DNA from: JAAYCI01 sp031549285
GTDB taxonomy: Bacteria > Bacillota > Clostridia > Oscillospirales > Ruminococcaceae
Assembly: GCA_031549285.1 (NCBI GenBank)
Contig: JAVBPZ010000015.1
Span: 1 to 64,000 of the forward strand
Length of the DNA stretch: 64,000 nt
Reading direction: 5' to 3'
Shown: in pieces, positions 19,101-26,837 of the stretch
Numbering within the stretch: the stretch's first letter is position 1
How the letters are laid out: each line of letters starts with the position of its first letter
Position numbers and translations under genes: made by a program
Notes under the pieces: generated by a model
The model's input: the letters and a program-made list of their open reading frames with translations, nothing else
What the model was told of the DNA's origin: nothing
Database searches by the model: none

Positions 19101-19684
19101 AAATCATCCGGCAGTATCCCATAGAATTTATACAGTTCCTCCGCACTACCGGGAACATATTTTTGTGTGAAGGTTCCATAGGGTGTTGCCACAGCCGAGG
19201 CCCCATACTCCGGCACATTTTCCACCGATGTATCCCGTTCCGGCGCATCTTCCCCCGCCGCATCCGCCTCATCGTGCGTGCTCACGGTCGCCTCGCTGGT
19301 CTGGTACAGCAAATTCAGGCTGAGCGGCGGGATGCCCTCTTCCTGCATTTGCTCGCTTATTTCCACCGCCCGTTCCGGGTTTGGCGCAATCAAAACCGCT
19401 ATCCCATAGGCATAGGAATCCAGCTCCAGGCTGTATGCCTCTGCTATTTGCTGTGCATGGTCCATAGAATCGGCGGGTGCCAAAACCTCATAGGGTACAT
19501 ACGTGTCTGCCCCGCCATTCCCCGCTCCGGATGCCCCCGGCAGGATATCATCACTTATCGGCAGCCCACTGGAGGGGGACAGACCGGCCGGCGACACGCC
19601 GGGCAAAAAACCACCCGGTACCAGCATACATATCATCACAAAGACCAACGCCAGAGTAAATAGCCGCACTACATTTTTCCGCAT
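13121..19684 (-). CDS. Secreted subtilisin-like protease with LRR and Ig-like repeats
   Basis: A 2187-residue cell-surface protein. In order: signal peptide (residues 1-27); a propeptide-like region to about 215; an S8 subtilase domain with Asp247 (VIDTGID), His284 (GHGTH), Asn403 (AAGNES) and Ser465 (GTSMASP), so the catalytic set is complete; an InlB-type repeat with FDGW near 568; 20 LRR units of 21 residues with the pattern L-x-C-x-x-N (about 657-1085); an Ig-like linker; nine more LRR units (about 1276-1460); six group-3 bacterial Ig-like repeats of about 89 residues (1541-2060); a Pro/Thr/Ala/Ser-rich stalk; and one C-terminal membrane helix followed by RRKQQQ. No LPXTG motif is seen, so anchoring is by the membrane helix. 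The ATG follows GAGGAAGAATC. It stands alone. Adhesion or host-protein processing is a guess. Confidence 0.92.
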   Translation of the reverse strand: MRKNVVRLFTLALVFVMICMLVPGGFLPGVSPAGLSPSSGLPISDDILPGASGAGNGGADTYVPYEVLAPADSMDHAQQIAEAYSLELDSYAYGIAVLIAPNPERAVEISEQMQEEGIPPLSLNLLYQTSEATVSTHDEADAAGEDAPERDTSVENVPEYGASAVATPYGTFTQKYVPGSAEELYKFYGILPDDLSVQAALQSEDSPTADAADEGETTLQWQHDEMNTELAWGKNATGAGVVVAVIDTGIDVDHPVFAGKISQESYNSHTNEVGPEYVDDVHGHGTHVSGIAAGPRVSAVPVYDAEGGGSGYQYTEEETEEGLAWLSGIAPDAQILTIKADMPSAPGLFNEAALLRGINYAVEHGANVINMSLGRQGDPSWLERKTIANAVAAGVVVICAAGNESTRVGYPAAYPEAMAVSAIMPGSIFDYSYSNYGADVDVAAPGSSIYSTVMGGGFEAWDGTSMASPTVAGVAALLLEQNPGYRPGDVRNILCQTARDAGDMGRDDYYGDGIVNAYAAVLGPDALLNVTYDFNDGVRDAVTVKVAPGNKLIEPPYPQGEEYVFDGWRVRETGQTFDFNEPVTDNIVLEAQWIEARQGMYAAAFPDLNLLREVLRLMNQDGNIRTPSYILDASEKAALAEIQSLDVPNRKIKDMTGLQYFSGLESLYCPGNQLTELDTSKNPLLQALSCSDNRISQLDVSKNPLLQGLWCQVNDLTQLDVAQNGALEFFNCGENPLTELDVSHNPLLSVFGCYLCQLPELDISGNPALQNFICEGNQLVELDVSGNPALTELWCDYNQLTDLDVSSCPELVFLNCAVNQLTELDVTANAKLTTLVCEFSRSLRTVDVSGSPALAEFWAFSSGLTALDFSNNPELQTVICSYNNLQTLDIGNCTKLQIVQCDNNGIGMLDISNHPELISLICMSNRLNTLDVSHCTSLEDLHCGNNQLTELSLPNSSALLSLGCGYNDLTALDVSGCAGLKSISCGDNQLTELDVSNNTALLELYCESNALSELDLSANTALESLYCPYNRLTTLEASGKTRLTNLDCGSNMLNDLDVTGDNALVHLDCSWNNMGWIYDVSGWQEIGLILEKTFFYYPQNALQKPSITITSQPEAAITVLQGDPTSSLTVAAAFSEELQYQWYSGNMADKNIGGELIEGATDPTFMIPVTQEVGFHYFYCVISTQAEGIPSITSNVACVEVVAEWLDNMYCVEFPDPAFRTEVLWMLNEIDGGDRTGGSAVTPGDVELLAMFSYLYLQGENIRDMTGLTYFTGLEELDCSNNLLTELNVSNSTSLKVLQCTNNQLTSLDLSQNPQLEVLCCYENQLTSLDVSENPDLVELFCGNNQLTEMEVKSNTGLEQLACYGNQLSVLEVADNINLEWLDCGFNQLTVLDVSSNINLKNLSCGYNQLTVLDVSNNTALESLDCSYNQLTELDAKACTELTNLSCRGNPCTIIEYSIVGQPCLVVANGNGYVGVVAYEYYDGIYSQISAWPGEGSRFIDWTVDGEKIAGDEEYGWINYSFASATGYDAIANFDPAGTMVLRSLSVSSLPAKTAYIVGETLDLTGLAVTAIYSDGSRNAVTGYTTSLADGALLDAMGSQTVMVSYTEGDVTKTASFTVAVESKPVVTATLESIAVSGGPAKTAYTVGETLDITGLVITAAYSDGSSNTVTEYTTSPADGALLDEAGTQTVVVTYTEDDETRTASFTVAVENTSVVPGTLESIAVSSNPAKTAYTVGEALDLAGLVITAAYSDGSSNTVTEYTTSPADGAMLDTVDTQTVVVTYTEGDETRTANFTVEVESAPVVPVVLTSIAVSNTPAKTAYVVGETLDLTGLVVTAIYSDGSRNVVSDYTSSLLDGAVLETAGAQIIAISYTEGDATATASFTVAVESEPVVPVLDSITVSSVPVKTTYTAGEALDLAGLVITAAYSNGSSSTVTGYTTNPADGTLLGAVGTQTVVVNYTEGDVTAAAVSFTVTVAAAPVVLESIAVGGMPSKTAYTVGEALDLSGLIIVASYSDGSSSVVAGYTTSPANGTRLGTAGTQTVAVNYTEGGVAKTASFTLTVAAPAKAQTPSSTQAPAPTQTPAAGAAGGSRPAATRPAGAATAPKPASTVSGNSSEATVVSSAPEQSASSQVISEDISNREVPLQSPAQISQGGFPWWGIVIGVSVLAGLIAVVCVLAARRKQQQ

Positions 19685-20150
19685 GATTCTTCCTCACACT
19701 TTCCATACTATTTTTGTTCGTATACGCGCAGATTCAATCACCAGCCATCATCAAAACATTCTAACTTTCGTGGGTATTGTCGCATCAACCTCAAATTCCA
19801 TACATCCCTCCACTTTTCAAAACCATTGATTCCGCACACGCACCCCGGCAATGGCAAAAAAATATTCAAAAAATGTCCTTCGAATATTTACTGAATATAC
19901 ATGGGCGCTTCATCCTTTTTCGCATTGCGCTCGTATAATTTAAACATGCAATTTGCCACCGGCTTTTGCACCCGGAGAAACATGCTGCCGATTGGGAATC
20001 TATCTTAAGCGGCATCGCCGGTATGCAGGTTGCCTTTTGCAGGCCAGCATGGAAGGGAAGCAAACAAAAAACCAATCTTTTGTCCAGGCCCTGCTTTGGT
20101 GGCAATAGTGGACGGTGAATCAAAAAACAGCTGAAACAAAGGAGAACCCC
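19685..20150. other. Divergent intergenic region, no gene seen
   Basis: This 466-base gap separates two divergent secreted-protein genes and must hold both promoters. An AT-rich inverted repeat AATATTC/GAATATT lies at 19861-19888. A possible plus promoter is TTGTCC at 20078, 17 bases, CAATAG, but it is weak. No ORF with a ribosome site was found. Confidence 0.5.
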
Positions 20151-20810
20151 ATGAAAAAAAGTATATGTTTTGCAGTAGCACTTGTCGTCGGGCTTTTTGC
20201 CCTTGCCGCTTGCTCCGATACCGTAGCGGATATCAGCACCTCTGCCGGTGGAGAGGTTGTGGTAACAGAGTCTCATATCGGCACCGAGCAAGATACCATC
20301 ACCCCGGAGGATGGCCAGCCGGAAACCGCTGAGGCGGATTATGAAAGTCTTACCATCACCTGGACCACCCCGGATGGCTATACCGAAACCATTGATGGCG
20401 GCGGAATGGTTACCTTCACACTGGATGGCAATGAAGTAGGCAAGATTCTGTATATCCCGGAGACTGTGGAAGACGCCGTACTGGACGCTTACTACACGGC
20501 GCTGGTAGCGGATGAGCCACAGCTGCGGGAATATGCCGCCCAGTACGCCGAGGGGCTGGATGTTGATTATGAGGTAACCAAGCAGGATGTGAACGGCCAG
20601 GAGGCCATCTTCATAACCGGCACGGTGGCCGATGACAGCACCGAAGGCAACCCCGGCGACGTAGCGTATGTGCTGATTATGCCGATGGGCGACCAGCTGA
20701 TTGTGCTGCGCGGCTTTGCCGATGCAGACACCGCCGAGACCATTAAAGCCGACCTGTCTGCCTTTGCCGGCAACCTTACCGGTACACCGGCGGGCACCAG
20801 CGCTGCGTAA
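20151..20810 (+). CDS. Putative lipoprotein of unknown function
   Basis: A 219-residue exported protein. A signal peptide with lipobox LAAC (Cys at residue 21) marks it as a lipoprotein. The mature part starts with an acidic Ser/Thr-rich linker and continues as a single domain of about 150 residues with a strand-rich pattern (ESLTITWTTPDGYTETID, KILYIPETVEDAVLDAYY, QEAIFITGTV, YVLIMPMGDQLIVLRGF). I do not recognise the family; the fold suggested is a small alpha/beta domain like those in uncharacterised Firmicute lipoproteins. The ATG at 20151 follows AAAGGAGAACCCC. It is monocistronic. Confidence 0.75.
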   Translation: MKKSICFAVALVVGLFALAACSDTVADISTSAGGEVVVTESHIGTEQDTITPEDGQPETAEADYESLTITWTTPDGYTETIDGGGMVTFTLDGNEVGKILYIPETVEDAVLDAYYTALVADEPQLREYAAQYAEGLDVDYEVTKQDVNGQEAIFITGTVADDSTEGNPGDVAYVLIMPMGDQLIVLRGFADADTAETIKADLSAFAGNLTGTPAGTSAA

Positions 20811-21049
20811 GGCACTGCCTGACAGCACCGCGCCCCTTTCCCGCTTTTTGAAGTGTTTTGTGGCTCCTGCTTGCAAGCCAACCTGTAGTCTTTCTACCAC
20901 TTTTTGTAAAAAGATATCCTTGCCGTATCCTTCCGACTATACACAATATAGCATGGATATCGCACACAATACCGTTACAAATGATTACAGATTGGTTACA
21001 CAAAAGTTACAAAAAAATCGGGAAAAGGCGGCTGCCGCACCGCATACAA

Positions 21050-21090
21050 AAAAACTGTCACCCTTTGTGTTCTAATGGGTGGCAGTTTTT
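21050..21090 (+). terminator. Terminator, A/T-flanked hairpin
   Basis: 14-base arms starting AAAAACTGTCACCC and ending in GGGTGGCAGTTTTT with one G-T pair (21050-21063, 21077-21090). It is the first intrinsic terminator after the lipoprotein gene, 240 bases downstream of its stop. Confidence 0.7.
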
Positions 21091-21356
21091 CATGAAATAT
21101 GTGGATGGCCGCCTGGATGAGAATCGCCCTGCTCTGCATATCGCCGCCAAGCTCAAAACCTCTAGATAAGAGCACAATCGGTGAAGGGGGGCTGACGTGG
21201 AGGCTATTTGCACAGGAATAAAAACAGCCAAAGAAACCGCCGAGCCCGCTATTTTGGACACCCGGAAGGGCGGGGGCAGCTTCGCAGAGAAGGCTGGATT
21301 CAGCACTTTTTCCACTTCCTGTGAAAGACAGCTCCAAAAAAACAGGTATGCCAAAC
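21091..21356. other. Unassigned 266-base segment between two terminators
   Basis: A stretch between the hairpin at 21050-21090 and the ara terminator. A plus-strand frame from 21088 to 21169 and another from 21197 to 21418 are open, but neither has a credible ribosome site and start together. No palindrome or tRNA was found. A decayed gene or mobile-element remnant is possible. Confidence 0.3.
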
Positions 21357-21409
21357 AAAAAACCGCATCACGGCCGCAGTACATCCCTGCGCCTGTGGTA
21401 CGGTTTTTT
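21357..21409 (-). terminator. Terminator of the araRBAD operon
   Basis: AAAAAACCG (21357-21365) pairs with CGGTTTTTT (21401-21409), with further imperfect pairing inside. On the minus strand it ends in GGTTTTTTGTTT, about 55 bases past the araD stop. Confidence 0.8.
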
Positions 21410-21464
21410 CGTTTTTAGTTTTTGTCCGATAGGCGGCGTTTGTGTCCACCGCTATCGCCGGCTG

Positions 21465-22157
21465 TTATCCCTGCCCATAATAGGCGTTTTTCCCGTGCTT
21501 GCGCAGGTAATGCTTGTCCATCAGTTCCTGCTGCATGGGCGGAATGTCCCGCTGCATCAGCAGGTCCTGCCAGGTCATCATCGCAATCTCTTCCAGCACC
21601 ACGGCGTTGTGCACGGCGTTGTGCGCATCGGTACCCCACACAAACGGCCCGTGGCTGTACACCAGCACCGCCGGCACTGCGTTCGGGTCCTTGCCGGCAA
21701 AGGTCTCCACAATCACCTTGCCGGTTTCCCACTCATACTCGCCCGCTATCTCGGCCGGCGTCATTTTCCGGGTGCAGGGAATCTCCCCATAGAAATAGTC
21801 CGCATGGGTGGTGCCCAGCGGCGGAATGCCCCGGCCGCTCTGTGCAAAGGTGGTGGCCCAGCGGCTGTGCGTGTGCACCACGCCCCCAATATCGGGGAAC
21901 TGCCGGTACAGTTCCATATGGGTGGTGGTGTCGGAGGACGGTTTATACCGGCCTTCCTTCACTTCCCCGCTGGCCAGGTCCACCACCACCATGTCGTCGG
22001 CGGTCATGGTGTCGTACTCTACCCCGCTGGGCTTAATAACCATCAACCCTTGCGCGCGGTCCACCCCGCTGACATTTCCCCAGGTGAAGGTAATCAGTCC
22101 ATATTTTGGCAGCAGCATGTTCGCTTCGAAAACTTCTTTCTTCAGTTGCTCCAGCAT
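21465..22157 (-). CDS. araD: L-ribulose-5-phosphate 4-epimerase
   Basis: Converts L-ribulose-5-phosphate to D-xylulose-5-phosphate, the last step of bacterial arabinose catabolism. The 230 residues match the class II aldolase/AraD family: TWGNVSGVDR near residue 28, KPSGVEYDTMTADDMVVVD, the zinc ligands His-x-His in VVHTHSRWAT near 95, THADYFYGEIP, and a third histidine in YSHGPFVWG. The ATG at 22157 follows AAGGAGGTTGCCA. It is last in araR-araB-araA-araD, 70 bases after araA, and separated from it by a strong hairpin. Confidence 0.95.
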   Translation of the reverse strand: MLEQLKKEVFEANMLLPKYGLITFTWGNVSGVDRAQGLMVIKPSGVEYDTMTADDMVVVDLASGEVKEGRYKPSSDTTTHMELYRQFPDIGGVVHTHSRWATTFAQSGRGIPPLGTTHADYFYGEIPCTRKMTPAEIAGEYEWETGKVIVETFAGKDPNAVPAVLVYSHGPFVWGTDAHNAVHNAVVLEEIAMMTWQDLLMQRDIPPMQQELMDKHYLRKHGKNAYYGQG

Positions 22158-22184
22158 TGGCAACCTCCTTACCTCTTTGTAAAA

Positions 22185-22218
22185 AAGGCCGCAAAGCTGC
22201 CGTCAGCTTTGCGGCCTT
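22185..22218 (-). terminator. Intercistronic terminator-like hairpin between araA and araD
   Basis: Perfect 15-bp stem AAGGCCGCAAAGCTG/CAGCTTTGCGGCCTT with a 4-base loop. On the transcript it is followed by a run of T (CCTTTTTTAC), so it has every mark of an intrinsic terminator although it lies inside the operon. It may lower araD expression relative to araBA or protect an araRBA message. Confidence 0.85.
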
Positions 22219-22227
22219 CGTGTTCTA

Positions 22228-23700
22228 TCAGGCTTTCAGTTTCCACACCAGGTCCGCGTTCAGCAGTTCGGTTTCGAACTTCGCGGGGTCGGTGTCCTTG
22301 TTGATGTACACAAACTCGATATCCATCATGCGGGCCCAGTCGCGCATCATTTCGGCGTCGCAGTCATAGCTCAGCACCGTGTGGTGCGCGCCGCCGGCCA
22401 AAATCCAGCACTCGGCGCCCACGGCCAGGTCCGGCATGGGTTTCCACATCACGCGGGCCACCGGCAGGTTGGGCATGGTCTGGGTGGGCTTTACGCACAA
22501 AATGTCCTGCACAATCAGCCGCAGGCGGCCGCCCATGTCTACCAGGCTGGCCACAATGGCATCGCCCGCTTTGCCTTCAAACACCAGGCGTGCCGGCGGC
22601 TCGCGGTCGCCAATGCCCAGGGTGTGCACCTCTATGCGGGGCTTGTCCGCCGCCAGCGACGGGCACACTTCCAGCATATGCGCGCCCAGCGAAATGCCGT
22701 TTTTCAAATCATAGGTATAGTCTTCCATAAAGGCGCTGCCGCCGCCCATGCCCTGGCCCATTGCTTTCATGATCGCGGTCATGGCAGACACTTTCCAGTC
22801 GCCCTCGCCGCCGTAACCGTACCCCTGGCGCATCAGGTCCTGGCTGGCAATGCCCGGCAGCTGCTGCATTCCATACAAATCCTGGAAGGTGTTGGAGAAT
22901 GCCATGCAGCCTTCCTCTTCCAGCATCTTTTTCATGGCGACCTCTTCACGCGCCTGGTAGCGCACGGCCTCCACATCCTCGGTCGCCAGCACATAGTTCA
23001 CTTTATACTCTTCTATCTGGGCCTCCACCTCGGCGTCGGACACAGCGTCCATGTACTCCACCAGCGTGCCTACCGGCCAGGTGTTCACCTGCCAGCCCAG
23101 CTTGATCTGCGCCTCTACCTTATCCCCCTCGGTAACCGCAACCTCGCGCATATTGTCGCCAAAGCGCATCACCTTCAAAGACTTGCTGACCGACACGCCA
23201 ATGGCGGCGCGCATCCAGCGGCCAATCTTCTCCTGCACGGCGGCATTTTTCCAGTACCCCACCACCACCTTGCGCGGCAGGCGCATACGCGCGCCGATAA
23301 AGCCGTGTTCGCGGTCGCCATGGGCGCTCTGGTGCAGGTTCATGTAATCCATGTCGATGGATTCATTCGGAATTTCTTCGTTGAACTGGGTGTGGAAATG
23401 CAGCCAGGGTTTTTGTAGCTTTGCCAGGCCGTTAATCCACATCTTGGACGGCGAGAAGGTATGGCAGAAGGTGATGATGCCGGCGCAGGTATCGTCAAAA
23501 TTCGCCTGCTTCACCAGCTCGTCAATGCCGCTGGCGGTTTTCATGGTATCCTTGTACTCCACCGGCCAGGGCAGCCGGCCGCCCTCGTTCAGACCCGCTA
23601 CCATAGCACGGGCATCTTTTTCCACCTCGGCCAGCGTCTCCGGCCCATACAAAAACTGGCTGCCTACCACAAACCAAAACTTATACTTTTGCAAATCCAT
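22228..23700 (-). CDS. araA: L-arabinose isomerase
   Basis: Converts L-arabinose to L-ribulose with a divalent metal. The 490-residue length and the start KFWFVVGSQFLYGPETL are typical. Visible family blocks include TFSPSKMWINGLA with CHTF near residue 130, the metal ligands Glu in MEDYTYDLKNG (about 335) and His in the C-terminal GGAHHTVLSYD. The ATG at 23700 follows AGGAGGGAATAGAA. It is 18 bases after araB, in the same operon. Confidence 0.96.
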   Translation of the reverse strand: MDLQKYKFWFVVGSQFLYGPETLAEVEKDARAMVAGLNEGGRLPWPVEYKDTMKTASGIDELVKQANFDDTCAGIITFCHTFSPSKMWINGLAKLQKPWLHFHTQFNEEIPNESIDMDYMNLHQSAHGDREHGFIGARMRLPRKVVVGYWKNAAVQEKIGRWMRAAIGVSVSKSLKVMRFGDNMREVAVTEGDKVEAQIKLGWQVNTWPVGTLVEYMDAVSDAEVEAQIEEYKVNYVLATEDVEAVRYQAREEVAMKKMLEEEGCMAFSNTFQDLYGMQQLPGIASQDLMRQGYGYGGEGDWKVSAMTAIMKAMGQGMGGGSAFMEDYTYDLKNGISLGAHMLEVCPSLAADKPRIEVHTLGIGDREPPARLVFEGKAGDAIVASLVDMGGRLRLIVQDILCVKPTQTMPNLPVARVMWKPMPDLAVGAECWILAGGAHHTVLSYDCDAEMMRDWARMMDIEFVYINKDTDPAKFETELLNADLVWKLKA

Positions 23701-23718
23701 TTCTATTCCCTCCTAAAA

Positions 23719-25326
23719 TTAATACTTCAATGCTTCCACAGCGGCCTTTTCCGCAGCCAGCCCGGCCACGTACCGTTTCATGTATGCCTCGAACCCTTTT
23801 TTGTCGGTCTCGTTCGGCTCTATTGTTTCGCACTCTGCCGCGCCAAACACCTTTTTGGACAGGAAATCTTCCAGCGTTTCGCCCGGGGCTTTTTCCACCA
23901 TGTGCGCCGCCAGCAGCGCCATGCCCCAGGGGCCGCCCTCGCCGGCGGTTTCCATGACCGACACCGGCACATCCAGCGCCGCCGCCATAAACTGCTGGCC
24001 CACCACCTTGGTCTTAAACAGGCCGCCGTGGCCCAGCAGCTGCTCCAGCTGGATATGCTCCTGCTCGGTCAGGATATCCATGCCAATTTTCAGCGTGGCA
24101 ATAGAAGAATACAACAGGCTGCGCATCATGTTCGGCAGGTTGAAGGTCGCGTCCGGCATACGGACAAACATCGGGCGCCCCTCGTCCAGGCCGGTAATCG
24201 GCTCGCCGGAAAAGTAGTTATAGCTGACCAGCCCACCGGCATCCGCGTCGGATTTCAGCGCCTGGAAATACAATTCATCGTACAACTTCGGTTTTGGTAT
24301 GCTCACGTCGAACAAGTTCAGCGCCGCGTTGAATATCTTCACCCAGGAGCCAATGTCGCTGGTGCAGTTGTTGCAGTGCACCATAGCCACCGGCTTGCCG
24401 CCCGGGGTGGTCACCATATCAATCTCGGTGTATACCTTCGACAGTTCCTTCTCCAGCACGATCATCGCGAATATCGAGGTTCCGGCGCTCACGTTGCCGG
24501 TGCGGCGCGCCACGCTGTTGGTGGCCACCATGCCGGTGCCGGCGTCGCCTTCCGGCGGGCACAACGGAATACCGGACCGCAGCTTTCCGGTGGGGTCCAG
24601 CAGCTTTGCCCCTTCGGCGGTCAACTCCCCGCCGGCATCGCCGGCGTCCAGCACCTTTGGCAGAATATCCTGCAGCGTCCAGCCAAACCCGCGCCCCGCC
24701 ACCATGCTGTCGAACTGTTCCAGCATGCGGGCATTGTACCCGCAGGTGGTGCTGTCTATGGGGAACATACCGGAAGCTTCGCCCACACCCATTACTTTTT
24801 GGCCGGTCAGCTTCCAGTGCACATACCCGGCCAGCGTGGTCAGGAACGAAATGTCCCCCACATGGGCCTCGTTGTTCAGAATAGCCTGGTACAGGTGGGC
24901 AATGCTCCACCGCTGGGGAATGTTAAACTGGAACGCCTCGGTCAGCTTGGCCGCCGCGTCCTCGGTAATGGTGTTCCGCCAGGTGCGGAACGGTACCAGC
25001 TGGTTGCCCGCCGCGTCAAACGGCAGGTACCCATGCATCATGGCCGAAATGCCGATGGCGCCAACCGTTTCCAGCGCCACGCCGTATTGGTTTTGCACAT
25101 CCGCCGCTACCTTGCCATAGGCGTCCTGCACCCCGGCCCACACATCTTCCATGCTATAGGTCCAGATGCCGTTTTCCAGCCGGCCGTCCCAGTCGTGCAC
25201 GCCGCTGGCCAGCGGGACATAGTCCGGGCCAATCAGCACCGCCTTAATTCTGCTGGAGCCAAACTCGATGCCCATGTACGTGCTGCCGTTCGTTATGTTC
25301 TTTACGATCTCCTCATTCTGGTGCAC
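23719..25326 (-). CDS. araB: L-ribulokinase
   Basis: FGGY-family kinase that phosphorylates L-ribulose. The 535 residues begin with the phosphate-1 motif GIEFGSSRIKAVLIG and include DWDGRLENG, a central catalytic-Asp region, and GLFKTKVVGQQFMAAALDVPV with GEGGPWGMALLA near the C-terminus. I place the start at the GTG (25326), eight bases after AAGGAG; the ATG at 25344 lacks a ribosome site because that AAGGAG lies inside its frame. It follows araR by about 50 bases and precedes araA. Confidence 0.94.
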   Translation of the reverse strand: MHQNEEIVKNITNGSTYMGIEFGSSRIKAVLIGPDYVPLASGVHDWDGRLENGIWTYSMEDVWAGVQDAYGKVAADVQNQYGVALETVGAIGISAMMHGYLPFDAAGNQLVPFRTWRNTITEDAAAKLTEAFQFNIPQRWSIAHLYQAILNNEAHVGDISFLTTLAGYVHWKLTGQKVMGVGEASGMFPIDSTTCGYNARMLEQFDSMVAGRGFGWTLQDILPKVLDAGDAGGELTAEGAKLLDPTGKLRSGIPLCPPEGDAGTGMVATNSVARRTGNVSAGTSIFAMIVLEKELSKVYTEIDMVTTPGGKPVAMVHCNNCTSDIGSWVKIFNAALNLFDVSIPKPKLYDELYFQALKSDADAGGLVSYNYFSGEPITGLDEGRPMFVRMPDATFNLPNMMRSLLYSSIATLKIGMDILTEQEHIQLEQLLGHGGLFKTKVVGQQFMAAALDVPVSVMETAGEGGPWGMALLAAHMVEKAPGETLEDFLSKKVFGAAECETIEPNETDKKGFEAYMKRYVAGLAAEKAAVEALKY

Positions 25327-25375
25327 TTTTCGCTCTCCTTCCATCTTTATATTGCGTTATTCTCCGTGAAAATAT

Positions 25376-26425
25376 TCATGTACTCTCTTTCTCGGTAAAG
25401 CCCCAGGACAGCAGGGCCGGTGTTTCCGGCACACCCCGCAGCATATTCAGCAGCTTTTCCGCAGCCACCTGTCCCAGGCGTTCCTTGGGGTAGTCCAGCG
25501 AGGTGATCTTCACCGCCGCAATATCAGAAAAGGCGCTGTTGTCAAAGCTGATGATTGCCATATCCTTTGGGATGGAAATACTGTTGGCGCGCAGCAGCTC
25601 CACCAGCTTCACCGCGACCATGTCGTTGTAGCACACCACTGCGGTGCAATTATGAAGCGTCTCCAGCGCCAGAGTATCCATTAGCTTGTCCTGGTCCACG
25701 GTTGTGAACCACAGGACGTTTTCGTCGTGCACCACCAGCCCGTTATGAATCATGGCGGAGGTCATGCCCGCGTACCGGCCCATGCCCTGGGCGTCATCGC
25801 TCTTAAAGATGCCGGCAATGCGTCGGTGGCCCTTGTCTATCAAAAACTGGCAGGCGTCATACCCGCCCTGTCGGTCGTTGGATATCACATACACCGGACG
25901 CCGCAGCTCGGGGTAGTACCCGTTGATGAACACCACCGGCAGGCCCATATCCTCTATGCGCTGGTACAAATCTATGTTCGGGTTTGGCAGGGCCGTTTTC
26001 GTCCCCTCTATAATAAACCCGTCTATGTTCTTTTCCAGAAAATCCTCCAGCAGCCGGCGCTCATTGTCCACGCGGTTCTGGGTGGAAGCCACCATGGAGG
26101 TATACTGCTTGCTCGCCAGTGTTTTCTCTATACCGTTCAGCACGGTGGGAAAAACATAATCGGTTATATAGGTGGTAATCACCGCTACATTGTAGCTTTT
26201 CGCCCGCTTTTCGGTCGTCTTTACATAGGTACCACTGCCGCGTATACGCTGGGTCAGTCCCTCACTTTCCAGCACCTGCATAGCCTGGCGCACCGTTTGG
26301 CGGCTCATGCCCCATTCGCGGGTCAGTTCGTTTTCGCTGGGCAGGCGCTGGCCGGCGGTGTATTCCCCGCCCAGAATGCTGCTGCGCAGGTGGTTCGCCA
26401 GCCGTACATATTTGTGCTGTTCCAC
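25376..26425 (-). CDS. araR: AraR-type arabinose regulator (GntR DNA-binding, LacI-type sensor)
   Basis: A 349-residue regulator with an N-terminal winged-helix GntR domain (residues 1-70; LPSENELTREWGMSRQTVRQAM is the recognition part) joined to a LacI/GalR-type periplasmic-binding fold (75-349) that would bind L-arabinose. This chimeric layout is that of Bacillus AraR, where the protein represses until arabinose releases it. It is first in araRBAD, so it likely controls itself and, through the sites at 26463-26622, the operon. The ATG follows a GGAGGTGAGC-type site. Confidence 0.93.
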   Translation of the reverse strand: MEQHKYVRLANHLRSSILGGEYTAGQRLPSENELTREWGMSRQTVRQAMQVLESEGLTQRIRGSGTYVKTTEKRAKSYNVAVITTYITDYVFPTVLNGIEKTLASKQYTSMVASTQNRVDNERRLLEDFLEKNIDGFIIEGTKTALPNPNIDLYQRIEDMGLPVVFINGYYPELRRPVYVISNDRQGGYDACQFLIDKGHRRIAGIFKSDDAQGMGRYAGMTSAMIHNGLVVHDENVLWFTTVDQDKLMDTLALETLHNCTAVVCYNDMVAVKLVELLRANSISIPKDMAIISFDNSAFSDIAAVKITSLDYPKERLGQVAAEKLLNMLRGVPETPALLSWGFTEKEST

Positions 26426-26462
26426 TGCTCACCTCCAGCAGGCCGGCTTTGCCGCACGCGCG

Positions 26463-26622
26463 ACAATACAACTTTTTCTATCATTGCCAAAACCTATCTC
26501 GACACCGTCATCTTACTCCGAAACACCCGTATCCGTCAATGCAAATTCCGTTCATCTGCAACTTTTTGTATACAACTACAATACAACTTTACCATTTTTT
26601 GCTAGTCTGCACAATACAACTT
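26463..26622. promoter_or_regulatory. Candidate AraR operator cluster
   Basis: Three exact copies of the 12-mer ACAATACAACTT on the plus strand (26463-26474, 26578-26589, 26611-26622) and a 10-bp palindrome TTGTATACAA at 26566-26575. They surround the ara promoter at 26510-26539. AraR of Bacillus binds TTGTAC-type palindromes, so these are the natural candidates; the binding itself is inferred. Confidence 0.7.
26510..26539 (-). promoter_or_regulatory. Promoter of araRBAD
   Basis: Minus-strand TTGACG (26539-26534), 18-base spacer, TAAGAT (26515-26510). The start of transcription would fall about 75-80 bases ahead of araR, with one operator copy downstream and the others upstream. Confidence 0.65.
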
Positions 26623-26837
26623 AACAATTGCTTTCCGCCCCCGCTAAAAAGATATCTTTTGGAACAACGCAAACCGCAATTGTTTGCATGGTAAAATAAT
26701 ATCATTTCATCATTCTTTTTGCCTGTTTTAAAGGCATATGCACCTGCACATTGCGTCCCGATTTTCTCCCTGTGTCTGGTACCCGCGTGCCTGCCAAAAC
26801 CGGCTGCATTTGCCCTATGCGCCTCCGCCTTCTTCCC

